A DNA stretch of 64,000 nucleotides from Acinetobacter nectaris CIP 110549 (GCF_000488215.1 NZ_KI530712.1:231636-295635), one strand, 5' to 3'. Positions 18,706 through 28,253 are shown, counted from the first letter of the stretch. Translations and numbers: made by a program. The notes: generated from the sequence alone by a model not told the origin.

Positions 18706-21477
18706 ATGACGTCAATTCCAGTGATAAATATACAAAACAACTCAGTGGTGACCACACAGACGACTTGTCCATATTGCGGAGTAGGTTGTGGTGTAACTGC
18801 TGAGGTTGAAACGGGTATATCTGGTGTTAAATTGACGGTGAAAGGCGATCAAGACCATCCATCCAACTTTGGTAAATTGTGTATTAAAGGCAGTAATCTA
18901 GCCGATACGATTGGTTTAAGTAGCCGATTATTACAGCCTCGAGTTGGACGTCATTTACAGCGAGTTGAAACTTCTTGGCAACATGCTATAGAACAAGTTT
19001 CTGAAAAATTTAAGGATTGTATAGAGAAATATGGTGCGGAAAGTATCGCATTTTATGTTTCAGGTCAGTTGCTTACCGAAGACTATTATGTAGTGAATAA
19101 GTTTGTAAAAGGCTATTTGGGTACAGCAAATATTGATACTAACTCACGACTGTGTATGTCTTCAGCTGTAGCAGCACATAAACGTAGCTTTGGTGAAGAT
19201 ATTGTGCCTGCGAGTTATATCGATTTTGAATATACTGAAATGGTGATTTTGGTTGGGTCAAATACTGCGTGGTGCCACCCTATTTTGTATCAGCGTATTA
19301 TGCAGGCGAAGCAGCACCGTGATGTATTTGTAGTCGTAATCGATCCGCGATTTACTGCAACTTGTGAAAGTGCAGATTTACATTTACCCATTTTACCTGG
19401 TCAAGATGTTTGTTTGTTTAATGGTTTACTACAATATTTGGTGAAGCATGGTTATCAAGATCACGATTTTGTACAAGCCAATACAGATGATCTAGCAGAT
19501 GCATTATTTGCAAGTAAAAATGAAGTGAATATTGCTGCTGTTGCAGATAAAACAGGTATTTCACTTGAAAGCCTAACGCAATTCTATGAAAAATTTGCTC
19601 AAACTGAAAAAGTAATGACGCTATTTTCTATGGGAGTGAATCAATCTTCACAAGGTGTGAACAAAGCTAACAGTATTATTAATTGCCATTTATTGACAGG
19701 TAAACTTGGTAAGTTGGGTGCAGCTCCTTTTTCTATGACGGGTCAACCCAATGCAATGGGTGGGAGAGAGGTTGGAGGGTTAGCGAATATGTTAGCTGCC
19801 CATTTAGATCTGGATAACCTGTCACATCAAACATTGGTACAAGAGTTTTGGCAAAGCCCAAATATTGCTCGCCGTGCTGGCTTAAAAGCAGTGGATTTAT
19901 TTCAAGCGATAGAGCAGGGAAAGATTAAAGCAATTTGGATTATGGCAACGAATCCTGTGGTAAGTTTGCCTGATGCTGGGCAAGTAAAAAGAGCACTTGA
20001 AAAATGTGAGTTTGTTGTAGTGTCCGATATTTCCCAAAATACAGATACTACAGTATATGCCGATGTTTTATTGCCTGCGCTGGGGTGGGGTGAAAAAGAT
20101 GGTACGGTAACTAACTCTGAGCGTAGAATTTCAAGGCAACGTGCATTTTTAGCGGCACCTGACCAAACTAAAGCTGACTGGTGGGCAGTCTGTCAAGTCG
20201 CAAAAAATATGGGTTTCACTGGTTTTGATTTTCAAAACAGTTATGAAATATTTTTAGAGCATGCCAAATTAACGGCTTATAAAAATACTCATTTTAAGCA
20301 AAGAGAGTACACAGAGTATTTTAGGTATTTAAATTTAGAGGGTTTAACCACATTAACTTTGGCTGATTATAATGCGTTACAACCTATACAATGGCCCGTG
20401 ATAACGAATATTTCACAGCAAAGTATTCAACAGTTATATGGTACATCACAGAATTTTAGTCATAAAAATGGGCGCGCAAAATTTATAGCCACAGCTGTTA
20501 TAGATCCTGTTAATCAAGTCAATGAACACTATCCATTAATTTTGAATACTGGTCGTGTCAGAGACCAGTGGCATACCATGACGAGAACAGGGCTATCTGC
20601 AAATTTAACCCATCATTTAAGTGAGCCTTACTGTGAGATTCATGCACAAGATGCATTAAAATATGGTGTACGTCATAATGCGCTAGTACAGATAAAGTCT
20701 GTATGGGGTCGGTGTGTTTTACGTGTAAAAATCAGTGAAAATATATGCCGTGGTCAGGTTTTTGCACCGATTCACTGGAATGATCAGTTTGCATCAGACG
20801 CCCGAATTGGTGAGGTAGTCAATCCTATTGTTGACCAAATTTCTGGAGAACCTGAATTTAAACATACACCTGTTTGCATTCAAAACTTCCAATGTGAATG
20901 GTATGGCACGCTGTATGTGAATACCGAATACCAACTAAAAATACATCAATTTATTCAAAGTGTAACATGGTGGGTAAAAATTTCATCTACTCCAGCCCTG
21001 CGTTATGAGTTGGCAGATCGAAGACCACTACATCAGGTTGTAAGTCACTTAAAAACCTATTTGGATTTTCAAGATGAATCATTTGAATGGCTAAATTTAG
21101 ATGATGCTTCTGCTCAAATGAGTCATACCGTCATATTGTATAAGAGCCAATTGGTCGCAACACTTTATATTGCTCCACAAGAACAGCTACCAGACCGTGA
21201 TTGGCTAAGAGGTTTATTTCAACGTGAGCGATTAGGGGCAATGCATCGAAAGGCTCTTTTAGCAGGCCAACCAATATCGATGACTTCTTCTGAAGGTCCT
21301 TTGGTTTGTAGCTGTTTTAAAGTGGGCAAGCAGCGAATTATAGATGCGATTAAGGCTAAAAATATTACACATGAAAAAGAGGTAACAGCTTGTTTGAAAG
21401 CGGGAGGTAACTGTGGCTCTTGTTTACCTGAAATTAGAGGCTTAATTAAAACCTGTAAGCAGGAGAGCTTAGCATGA
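18706..21477 (+). CDS. Assimilatory nitrate reductase catalytic subunit (molybdopterin enzyme)
   Basis: Reduces nitrate to nitrite in the cytoplasm. The 923-residue protein starts with a [4Fe-4S] cluster motif CPYCGVGC (Cys 21, 24, 28) with the fourth ligand in KLCIKGS (Cys 59), followed by the molybdopterin oxidoreductase body (SRLCMSSAV, MGVNQSSQGVNKAN, GQPNAMGGREVGG) and the dinucleotide-binding domain (LNTGRVRDQWHTMTRTG). The C-terminus carries a BFD-like [2Fe-2S] domain (VCSCFKVGKQ, GGNCGSC) as in NasA/NasC-type enzymes, which receives electrons from the flavoprotein partner. No Tat signal is seen. The stop overlaps mobA by 4 bp. Confidence 0.94.
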   Translation: MTSIPVINIQNNSVVTTQTTCPYCGVGCGVTAEVETGISGVKLTVKGDQDHPSNFGKLCIKGSNLADTIGLSSRLLQPRVGRHLQRVETSWQHAIEQVSEKFKDCIEKYGAESIAFYVSGQLLTEDYYVVNKFVKGYLGTANIDTNSRLCMSSAVAAHKRSFGEDIVPASYIDFEYTEMVILVGSNTAWCHPILYQRIMQAKQHRDVFVVVIDPRFTATCESADLHLPILPGQDVCLFNGLLQYLVKHGYQDHDFVQANTDDLADALFASKNEVNIAAVADKTGISLESLTQFYEKFAQTEKVMTLFSMGVNQSSQGVNKANSIINCHLLTGKLGKLGAAPFSMTGQPNAMGGREVGGLANMLAAHLDLDNLSHQTLVQEFWQSPNIARRAGLKAVDLFQAIEQGKIKAIWIMATNPVVSLPDAGQVKRALEKCEFVVVSDISQNTDTTVYADVLLPALGWGEKDGTVTNSERRISRQRAFLAAPDQTKADWWAVCQVAKNMGFTGFDFQNSYEIFLEHAKLTAYKNTHFKQREYTEYFRYLNLEGLTTLTLADYNALQPIQWPVITNISQQSIQQLYGTSQNFSHKNGRAKFIATAVIDPVNQVNEHYPLILNTGRVRDQWHTMTRTGLSANLTHHLSEPYCEIHAQDALKYGVRHNALVQIKSVWGRCVLRVKISENICRGQVFAPIHWNDQFASDARIGEVVNPIVDQISGEPEFKHTPVCIQNFQCEWYGTLYVNTEYQLKIHQFIQSVTWWVKISSTPALRYELADRRPLHQVVSHLKTYLDFQDESFEWLNLDDASAQMSHTVILYKSQLVATLYIAPQEQLPDRDWLRGLFQRERLGAMHRKALLAGQPISMTSSEGPLVCSCFKVGKQRIIDAIKAKNITHEKEVTACLKAGGNCGSCLPEIRGLIKTCKQESLA

Positions 21478-22112
21478 CGAAACAATATTCTATTTATCCT
21501 CTAACAGAGGTGGTTGTTTTAGCAGGTGGACAAGCTCGCCGTATGTCTGGTGTGAATAAGTTATTACAGACATTTGATGAACAAATTCAATTGGTTAAAA
21601 TCTATGCGTATTTGTCTCCGTTGACAGTTAAATTTTGGGTAAATAGCGATCGAGATTTGACGGTATATCGACAATTGGTGCCAAACATAAGTTGTTTTAG
21701 CGATGAAATTAATGGTTTTTTAGGTCCATTGATGGGTATGAAAACAGCATGGTCATATGCGGAGTCAAATTATATTTTATTTATTCCTTGTGATATTACT
21801 TATATTCCGTCTGATGTCTTCATATCGCTACATGAAAGGTTAAAGCAATCTGAGTTTGCTGAAGTGGTATATGTAGAGCTGAATAGCGATCCATTATATC
21901 CGTTTTGTTTAATGAAAAGATCAAGTCTAGCTGTCGTCAGTGAGCAGCTTGTATTAGGGGAATATTCACTAAAAGAATGTTTTAAGCGGTTGAATGCAGA
22001 AAAAGTAACGTTTCAACATGAGAGAACGATATTCCACAGTATTAACTCAATAGATGAATTACAGCAGTATCGGAAAGTACGTTATTTAAGTGAAGTACTT
22101 CATCATATATGA
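21474..22112 (+). CDS. mobA: MobA-like molybdenum cofactor guanylyltransferase
   Basis: Adds GMP to molybdopterin to make the bis-MGD cofactor needed by the nitrate reductase encoded just upstream (4-bp overlap). The N-terminus has the nucleotidyltransferase signature VVLAGGQARRMSGVNKLLQ; MobA usually reads RMGGxDK, so Gly-to-Ser and Asp-to-Asn differences are visible here. A metal-site-like FIPCDITYIPSDVF lies near residues 105-118, and FLGPLMGMKTAW matches the GPLxGLxxAL segment. Length (212) is normal. Divergence from the usual motif is notable, but the position between nitrate reductase and moa genes supports the assignment. Confidence 0.85.
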   Translation: MTKQYSIYPLTEVVVLAGGQARRMSGVNKLLQTFDEQIQLVKIYAYLSPLTVKFWVNSDRDLTVYRQLVPNISCFSDEINGFLGPLMGMKTAWSYAESNYILFIPCDITYIPSDVFISLHERLKQSEFAEVVYVELNSDPLYPFCLMKRSSLAVVSEQLVLGEYSLKECFKRLNAEKVTFQHERTIFHSINSIDELQQYRKVRYLSEVLHHI

Positions 22113-22140
22113 AAAATCTACATAGAGGATGTCATGAATT

Positions 22141-23154
22141 GTGATACATCTGACGAAAAATACAGCGTTTATAGACCAATATGGTCGCCAAAAACGTAAG
22201 TTAAGAATATCGGTAACTGACCGTTGTAACTTTAAATGTAGCTACTGTATGCCTGAACATCCAGAGTGGATAAAAAAGCACAAGCTTCTAAGTTTTGAAG
22301 CCTTATATCAGTTTTGTAAATTTATGGTAGAGCATGGCATTGAACAAATTCGTATTACAGGTGGTGAACCTTTAATGCGTCAAGGTGTTGTTCATTTTAT
22401 TGCTCAATTACAAAACCTAAAGCCATTTGGGTTAAAGCGTATTTCTATGACGACCAATGGTCATTATTTAAGTCAGTATGCTTTGTCTTTAAAGCAAGCA
22501 GGTTTAGATGATTTGAATGTCAGTTTAGATAGTTTAGATGAGCAACAGTTTAAACAGCTTACTCAAAAAAGTATTAAACCTGTATTGGCAGGAATTGCCG
22601 AAGCACAGCTGGTTGGATTAAAAGTAAAAATTAACTGTGTACTTATAAAGCATTGTAATGAGAATCAAATTTTGCCTTTGGTACATTGGGCAAAGCATCA
22701 TCATATTGAACTACGATTTATTGAGTTTATGCCATTAGATGGTGATCAAAGATGGTCAACGACACAAGTTGTCACTGAACAAGAAATTTTGAGTGAATTA
22801 ACAACGGAATTTAAAAAAATTGATATGGTCAATCAGGCTCATGAGCCTGCACGTCGATATATAGTTGATGGCACAGTGATTGGTATTATTTCAACGATTA
22901 GTCATTCATTTTGTCATCAATGTGATCGCCTACGTTTAACTGCTCAAGGCGATTTTTATAATTGCTTATTTGCAGAAAAAGGTCTGAATATTAAATCATT
23001 ACTTGAAAAATTAGATGAACATAATCCTGAGATTTTAGACTTAGAAAAGCAGCTTTATTATGCTATTTGGTTTAAAGAAAAAGGCTTCTCAGAGATCTAT
23101 AGTAAAAGTAAATCAAATCTTAGAAAAATTAGTATGCATATGCTAGGCGGATAA
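22141..23154 (+). CDS. moaA: GTP 3',8-cyclase MoaA
   Basis: Radical-SAM enzyme that converts GTP, with MoaC, to cyclic pyranopterin monophosphate. The SAM cluster motif CNFKCSYC (Cys 29, 33, 36) is near the N-terminus, followed by RITGGEPLMRQ. The second [4Fe-4S] site appears as FCHQCDRLRL plus a third Cys in FYNCLF. The C-terminus ends in Gly-Gly, as in functional MoaA. The start is GTG at 22141 with GAGGAT about 10 bp upstream; an ATG a few bases earlier is out of frame. Length 337 is normal. It is followed by moaD after 1 bp. Confidence 0.94.
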   Translation: MIHLTKNTAFIDQYGRQKRKLRISVTDRCNFKCSYCMPEHPEWIKKHKLLSFEALYQFCKFMVEHGIEQIRITGGEPLMRQGVVHFIAQLQNLKPFGLKRISMTTNGHYLSQYALSLKQAGLDDLNVSLDSLDEQQFKQLTQKSIKPVLAGIAEAQLVGLKVKINCVLIKHCNENQILPLVHWAKHHHIELRFIEFMPLDGDQRWSTTQVVTEQEILSELTTEFKKIDMVNQAHEPARRYIVDGTVIGIISTISHSFCHQCDRLRLTAQGDFYNCLFAEKGLNIKSLLEKLDEHNPEILDLEKQLYYAIWFKEKGFSEIYSKSKSNLRKISMHMLGG

Positions 23155-23155
23155 T

Positions 23156-23407
23156 ATGGAAAAAATAACAGTGATAATTGAAAGTTATGGAATGGTTAAA
23201 ACAGTATTACCATCTACACTCAAGATTCGATGTGCTCAAGGTGAAGATATAAATACTATTTTGGATAAGATTACTGAAGAGTATTCAAATAGTGCACCTT
23301 TTTTAGAAAAATGCGCATGTGCGATTGGCGAAGATATTATTTCAAGAGAAACCAAACTTTATAAAGACAGTACTTTGGTCTTTTTATCTCCTGTAGCAGG
23401 AGGTTAA
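23156..23407 (+). CDS. moaD: Molybdopterin synthase sulfur carrier subunit MoaD
   Basis: An 83-residue ubiquitin-like protein ending in SPVAGG. The terminal Gly-Gly is the site of adenylation and thiocarboxylation, so the sulfur-carrier function is intact. It donates sulfur to MoaE, encoded 4 bp downstream. The MoeB-type enzyme that activates MoaD is not in this window and must be elsewhere. Confidence 0.9.
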   Translation: MEKITVIIESYGMVKTVLPSTLKIRCAQGEDINTILDKITEEYSNSAPFLEKCACAIGEDIISRETKLYKDSTLVFLSPVAGG

Positions 23408-23411
23408 TATT

Positions 23412-23882
23412 TTGATATTAAAAGACTTTCAGCGTATATCTGATATAGATCTTGAGCAAAGTGTATTTGATGATATTTCTAACTTCCCTGAATGTGGTGG
23501 TATTGGTATTTTTATTGGAACTGTGAGAAACCATCATTTAGGGCGTAGTGTTGATGGATTGGAATATACATCTTATATCCCTCTTGCTGAAAAAATGATT
23601 CGGCAAATTGAGATGGAAGTGAGTCAAAAATATGGAGCATCCTATTTACGTGTAATCCATCGAATTGGTCGACTTGATATTGGAGGAAAAGCGATTATTG
23701 CTGTGGCATATGCACCACATCGGCGTGAAGCCTTTCAAGCTTGTGAAGAAGCTGTGGAGCGAGTTAAGCATGAAGTTCCAATTTGGAAGGAAGAGTTTTA
23801 TAGCGATGGCACACATCAATATGTTGAGGGATGTTGTATTCGTAAAGATCAACCTGTACAGCATATACATCAGCATAAATAA
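23412..23882 (+). CDS. moaE: Molybdopterin synthase catalytic subunit MoaE
   Basis: Combines with MoaD to convert cyclic pyranopterin to molybdopterin. Family motifs are clear: GGIGIFIGTVRNHHLGRSV, LEYTSYIPLAEKMI, IHRIGRLDIG, AVAYAPHRREAFQACE and VPIWKEEFY with the conserved Lys and Glu. The 156-residue length is normal. The likely start is TTG at 23412 because no in-frame ATG precedes the domain. It follows moaD by 4 bp. Confidence 0.92.
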   Translation: MILKDFQRISDIDLEQSVFDDISNFPECGGIGIFIGTVRNHHLGRSVDGLEYTSYIPLAEKMIRQIEMEVSQKYGASYLRVIHRIGRLDIGGKAIIAVAYAPHRREAFQACEEAVERVKHEVPIWKEEFYSDGTHQYVEGCCIRKDQPVQHIHQHK

Positions 23883-23939
23883 CTTTCAGCATATATGAAA
23901 ATTAAAAAGTACGAATAGATTTAAAAAAGGAAGCATGGA

Positions 23940-24863
23940 ATGAAAAATGTTGGCATGAAAGCTGAAAGTTACCGCATAGCAATTGCACATGCAATTTTAC
24001 ATGCTCCGCAGCATTGTATTGAATTATTGCGTATTGGACAGACAGAGAAAGGCGATGCTCTAAAAACTGCACGTATTGCAGGCATATTGGCAGCTAAACG
24101 TACCGATGAGCTTATTCCATTATGTCATCCACTGCCTATTTATCAAGCGGATGTTGAGTTTGAACTGTTGGAAAATGCGGTAAAAATTATTGCTCAAGTA
24201 GAAACAATTGGCCCAACTGGCGTAGAAATGGAGGCACTCACTGCTGCAAGTTTAGCAGGGCTTACATTATACGACATGCTTAAACCACATTGTAACCCTG
24301 AAGATTTAAGTTTAGACCAATGTAAGTTGGCACAGAAAAAAGGTGGTAAATCTCATTATAAGCGTGTTTTAGCAGAGAGTATTACAGCATCTGTAATTGT
24401 ACTTTCTGATACCGTTGCGATGGGTAAAAAGCCAGATACAGCAGGTAAAAATGTTTTAGATATATTGGCTGAGGCTAACTTTCATCAAGTGATGTATCAA
24501 ATTATTCCAGATGATCCACAACAGCTATTGGCACTTATCGAACAGCAAAAAAATACTTACCCTTTAATTTTAACGGTAGGAGGCACAGGACTTGGTCCTA
24601 AAGACCTAACGGTGGAAACCATTCAGCCATTATTGAAAAGAGAAATACCAGGGCTGATGGAAGCTGCACGTAGCTTTGGTCAGAAAAGAACGCCGTATGC
24701 TGCTTTGAGTCGTGGTGTAGCGGGTTATATAGACCAAAGTGTTGTAATTACTTTACCCGGCAGTCGGCAAGGGGCTAAAGAGTCATTACTTGCCATTTTA
24801 CCTGCGCTAATACATCTTTTTGATGTACAAAAAAATATACCTTATCACGGAGGGTATGAGTAA
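23940..24863 (+). CDS. moaCB: MoaC-MoaB fusion protein
   Basis: One 307-residue chain contains two steps of cofactor synthesis. Residues 1 to about 140 are MoaC, the partner of MoaA (KGDALKTARIAGILAAKRTD, LIPLCHPLPI, TGVEMEALTAASLAGLTLYD, KKGGKSHYK). Residues about 147-300 are a MoaB/MogA-type adenylyltransferase that activates molybdopterin (ASVIVLSDTVAMGKKPDTAG, LTVGGTGLGPKDLT, ALSRGVAGY, LPGSRQGAKE). AAGGA precedes the ATG. Its stop overlaps the start of moeA by one base, so the adenylylation and metal-insertion steps are probably co-translated. MoaC/MoaB fusions are known elsewhere. Confidence 0.92.
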   Translation: MKNVGMKAESYRIAIAHAILHAPQHCIELLRIGQTEKGDALKTARIAGILAAKRTDELIPLCHPLPIYQADVEFELLENAVKIIAQVETIGPTGVEMEALTAASLAGLTLYDMLKPHCNPEDLSLDQCKLAQKKGGKSHYKRVLAESITASVIVLSDTVAMGKKPDTAGKNVLDILAEANFHQVMYQIIPDDPQQLLALIEQQKNTYPLILTVGGTGLGPKDLTVETIQPLLKREIPGLMEAARSFGQKRTPYAALSRGVAGYIDQSVVITLPGSRQGAKESLLAILPALIHLFDVQKNIPYHGGYE

Positions 24864-26095
24864 TGACTAGTTGTGGAGCAGAGTCTGGATTACTTGACAT
24901 GGATCAGGCACTGAAACTATTGGTTGAACAAATAGTAGTATTATCTTCTGAGTCAGTGAATGTTACTCATGGTTTGGGGCGTTATATTGCATCAGAAATT
25001 TATGCACCTCATGCTTTACCTTTATTTGATCAGAGTGCTGTAGATGGGTATGCAGTTTATAGTCACAGTAAAATCTTACAAGATCAAACATTTGAGTGTA
25101 TTGGCGAAGTGAAAGCAGGTGCAGATTGTTCAATGAACCTACAATTTGGACAGGCAATTCGCATTTTTACAGGTGCTAAGATTCCAAAAGGCACGACGAC
25201 AGTTGTAAGACAGGAATACATTACTAGTTTAAATGACTCAATGATTAGAGTTGAGCAAAACGTTGATTTAAATGTCGATATTAGATATCAGGGAGAGGAA
25301 ATAAATCAAGGGCAGTTGTTGGCTTCTCAAGGTCAGCATTTAACTGTTGGGGCAGTTGCAGCATTGAGTATGGCAGGTGTGAAAAACATAGAAGTCTATA
25401 AAGGACCAAGGATTGCTGTTGTAGTATCTGGTGATGAAATAGCGAGCACATCTACTGATGCTGGATTAGATGAAGGAAAAGTGTTTGATGCAAATACACC
25501 TTTGATTATGAGTTGGCTACAGGGAGTTGGACGAGATGCAGATCACTTTTATGTTAAAGATACTATAGAAGATGTTCAAGAATTAATTCACGACTTGAGC
25601 CAAACCTATGATGTGATTTTAACAACAGGGGGAGTATCTGTTGGTGATTATGATTTTATTCGTCCCGCGACTTTAAACCTAGGATTCAAGCAAGTTTTTT
25701 GGAAAGTAAAACAAAAACCAGGTAAACCCATTTTCTTTGCAAAATTAGATAAAAATGAACAGAACCATTGCTATTTATTAGGATTACCTGGGAATCCTGC
25801 TGCAGTTTATGTTGGTATGTTTGTTTATCTTCAAACATTAATTGCAACACTGCAAGGTTGTCAGGAGCCTTTAAAGTGGTATACGGCAGAGCTTGTACAA
25901 GATATAAAGCAAGATCTCCGTTCTCGTTTTCTACGAATGAAAGTATCTTCTGAAGGTGCAGTTTTACGAGTTTATGATTTAAAACAACAACAATCACATA
26001 TGTTGAGTAACCTGATGCAAGCGAATTGCTTGGTATATCTTGAAGCTAATCAAAATTATGTGAGCGGTCAAATAGTAAAAATTTTATTGGTTTAG
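24863..26095 (+). CDS. moeA: Molybdopterin molybdenumtransferase MoeA
   Basis: Inserts molybdate into adenylylated molybdopterin. The 410-residue chain has the expected motifs: ALPLFDQSAVDGYAVY near residues 50-65, RIFTGAKIPKGTTTVVRQE, YQGEEINQGQLLASQG, VVVSGDEI, TTGGVSVGDYDF and KPGKPIFFAK with LPGNPAAVYVG. It is last of the synthesis genes and is followed after 18 bp by modA. Confidence 0.93.
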   Translation: MTSCGAESGLLDMDQALKLLVEQIVVLSSESVNVTHGLGRYIASEIYAPHALPLFDQSAVDGYAVYSHSKILQDQTFECIGEVKAGADCSMNLQFGQAIRIFTGAKIPKGTTTVVRQEYITSLNDSMIRVEQNVDLNVDIRYQGEEINQGQLLASQGQHLTVGAVAALSMAGVKNIEVYKGPRIAVVVSGDEIASTSTDAGLDEGKVFDANTPLIMSWLQGVGRDADHFYVKDTIEDVQELIHDLSQTYDVILTTGGVSVGDYDFIRPATLNLGFKQVFWKVKQKPGKPIFFAKLDKNEQNHCYLLGLPGNPAAVYVGMFVYLQTLIATLQGCQEPLKWYTAELVQDIKQDLRSRFLRMKVSSEGAVLRVYDLKQQQSHMLSNLMQANCLVYLEANQNYVSGQIVKILLV

Positions 26096-26113
26096 ATATA
26101 TAGGAACAATGCT

Positions 26114-26869
26114 ATGAAGAAATTAATTTTAAGTGGTATTACATTGACGATGTGTATGGCTGCCCATGCCGATACCGTCAGAATCTATGCAGCTGCAAGT
26201 TTAACCAATGCGATCAATGAAATTTCTAGTTTATATGAAAAGAAATACCCTGATACTAAAATTGTAACATCCTATGCTGCTTCATCAACATTAGCAAAAC
26301 AAGTTGAAGTGGGTGCGCCGAGTGACATCTTTTTCTCAGCAGATCAGGATTGGATGGACTATTTAGTAAAAAAACAGAAAGTGAGTGCGAGTCAGGTAAG
26401 AAATCTGTTAGTGAATGAGCTTGTTGTAATTGCACCTCAAGATTCAAAAGTGATTTTTAAGGCTGTTCCTCAGTTTAATTTTGCACAATCGTTCAATGGG
26501 CATTTATGTACTGGTCAAATGGAATCTGTACCTGTAGGAAAGTATGCAAAGCAAAGTCTAATTAAACTTCATTGGTTAGGAACATTAAATAATCGTATTG
26601 TCGGTACAGATGATGTTCGTTCTGCGCTTGCATTTGTAGAGCGTGGAGAGTGCGATGTGGGGATCGTATATAAAACAGATGCAATGATTAGTAGAAAAGT
26701 AAAGATATTAGGAACTTTCCCTGAAAACTCACATGGTCCAATTAGTTATCCTGTTGCTGTGACTAAACAAGGAGAGAGTAATAAAGACGCACAAAAATTA
26801 ATTCAGTTCATAACAAAAGATCATCAAGCCCGAATAATCTTCGAAAAATATGGCTTTGTATTGAATTAA
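26114..26869 (+). CDS. modA: Molybdate-binding periplasmic protein ModA
   Basis: Captures molybdate for the ModBC importer. The 251-residue precursor has a signal peptide (MKKLILSGITLTMCMAAHAD, cleavage likely after AHA) and ModA motifs AAASLTNAINEI, SYAASSTLAKQVEVGAPSDI, FFSADQDWMDYL and a distal VERGECDVGIVYKTDA. It is followed directly by modB. Confidence 0.94.
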   Translation: MKKLILSGITLTMCMAAHADTVRIYAAASLTNAINEISSLYEKKYPDTKIVTSYAASSTLAKQVEVGAPSDIFFSADQDWMDYLVKKQKVSASQVRNLLVNELVVIAPQDSKVIFKAVPQFNFAQSFNGHLCTGQMESVPVGKYAKQSLIKLHWLGTLNNRIVGTDDVRSALAFVERGECDVGIVYKTDAMISRKVKILGTFPENSHGPISYPVAVTKQGESNKDAQKLIQFITKDHQARIIFEKYGFVLN

Positions 26870-27565
26870 GTGAGCCTAAACATGTTAAGTCCAGAAGCAT
26901 GGAGTGCAGTATATCTATCCGCTAAGGTTGCATTTTTTGCTACTTCAATATGTTTACCTTTAGCAATTGCTGTAGCTTGGTCCCTCGCTCGATATGAATT
27001 TCGTATGAAGTTCTTTATTGAGGCACTATTACAGCTTCCCATGGTTTTACCACCTGTAGTCTTGGGGTATTTACTCCTCGTTATATTTGGTACTCAAGGT
27101 ATTATTGGAAAATATCTATATATATTTGGCATACGTTTGGCATTTGACTGGAAAGGCGCAGTTTTGGCCTCGATAATTGTTGCATTTCCACTGATGGTAC
27201 AACCTATAAGGCTTTCTTTTCAGCATATGAATATACAACTAGAGCACGTTGCATCTAGTTTAGGTGCACCTCCGTTAAGAGTTTTTCTTACGATCAGTTT
27301 ACCATTGGCATTTCCAGGTATTATGGTTGGCAGTATTTTAGGTTTTAGTCGTAGCCTTGGGGAATTTGGCGCGACCATTACTTTTGTAGGTAATATTCCA
27401 GATGAAACGAGAACATTACCTATAGCAATTTATTCCTTACTACAACAACCAGATGGCGAAGTCATGGCAATGCACTTGGTAATACTTTCTTTGGTTTTGG
27501 CATTTTCAGCGCTGACTGCAAATTACTTTATTGTACAAAAATATCAAAGAAAACTAGGAGTATGA
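26870..27565 (+). CDS. modB: Molybdate ABC transporter permease ModB
   Basis: A 231-residue inner-membrane permease with about five or six spans. The coupling-loop signature is visible in SSLGAPPLRVFLTISLPLAF, followed by GFSRSLGEFGATI, which is characteristic of ModB/CysT-type permeases. It begins with GTG directly after the modA stop (an internal ATG four codons later is possible) and overlaps modC by 4 bp. Confidence 0.93.
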   Translation: MSLNMLSPEAWSAVYLSAKVAFFATSICLPLAIAVAWSLARYEFRMKFFIEALLQLPMVLPPVVLGYLLLVIFGTQGIIGKYLYIFGIRLAFDWKGAVLASIIVAFPLMVQPIRLSFQHMNIQLEHVASSLGAPPLRVFLTISLPLAFPGIMVGSILGFSRSLGEFGATITFVGNIPDETRTLPIAIYSLLQQPDGEVMAMHLVILSLVLAFSALTANYFIVQKYQRKLGV

Positions 27566-28206
27566 GTATGTTGAAATGTGATTTTGAATTTAAATATAAA
27601 CAGTTTAATCTACATGCTAACTTTGAAATGCATGGACAAGTATTAGCGATTGTTGGTGCATCTGGAAGTGGAAAAAGTACGGTATTGAAGAATATTGTGG
27701 GTTTACTTACTCCCCAAAATGGTGAAATTTCTTTTAAAGATAAGATATTATTTAATCATCAAGAAGATATAAATATCCCTATGCATAAAAGGTATATGGC
27801 TCTTATTTTTCAGAAGCCACTCTTATTTCCACATTTGAATGTATTGCAGAATTTGAAGTATGCAGAAAAACGAGTAAGTGATATTCATGGTAAATTGAGT
27901 TTTGCAAATGTTATAGACTTACTTGAGCTACATCCTTTACTTAATCGAAGAATAGATCATCTTTCAGGGGGGGAGGCACAAAGAGTTTCAATAGGTAGAG
28001 CTCTATTATCGTCTCCTAACCTGTTATTACTAGATGAACCACTTACAGGCTTAGATACAAGGTTGAAAAAACAAATTTTACCCTTTCTAAGGGATATTAA
28101 AAAGCATACAAACTTACCTATGGTTTATGTAACTCATCACTTAGATGAGTTGGATTATTTAGATGCAGAAGTTATAGAAGTAGTAAATGGGCGTGTATAT
28201 GCTTAG
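27562..28206 (+). CDS. modC: Molybdate ABC transporter ATPase ModC, short form without Mop domain
   Basis: The ATPase that drives ModAB. Walker A GASGSGKSTVLK, Q-loop FQKPLLFPHL, signature LSGGEAQRVSIGRALL, Walker B LLLLDEPLTGLD and the switch His in VTHH are all present. At 214 residues it ends after the ATPase domain; typical ModC is about 350 residues with a C-terminal TOBE/Mop domain that binds molybdate and regulates transport. The stop codon is directly followed by degenerate sequence, so either this is a natural short form or the tail was lost. Confidence 0.9.
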   Translation: MSMLKCDFEFKYKQFNLHANFEMHGQVLAIVGASGSGKSTVLKNIVGLLTPQNGEISFKDKILFNHQEDINIPMHKRYMALIFQKPLLFPHLNVLQNLKYAEKRVSDIHGKLSFANVIDLLELHPLLNRRIDHLSGGEAQRVSIGRALLSSPNLLLLDEPLTGLDTRLKKQILPFLRDIKKHTNLPMVYVTHHLDELDYLDAEVIEVVNGRVYA

Positions 28207-28253
28207 ATTTTTAATATTTAAGCTGAATGGAAAAGGAGGTACATTAAATAGAT

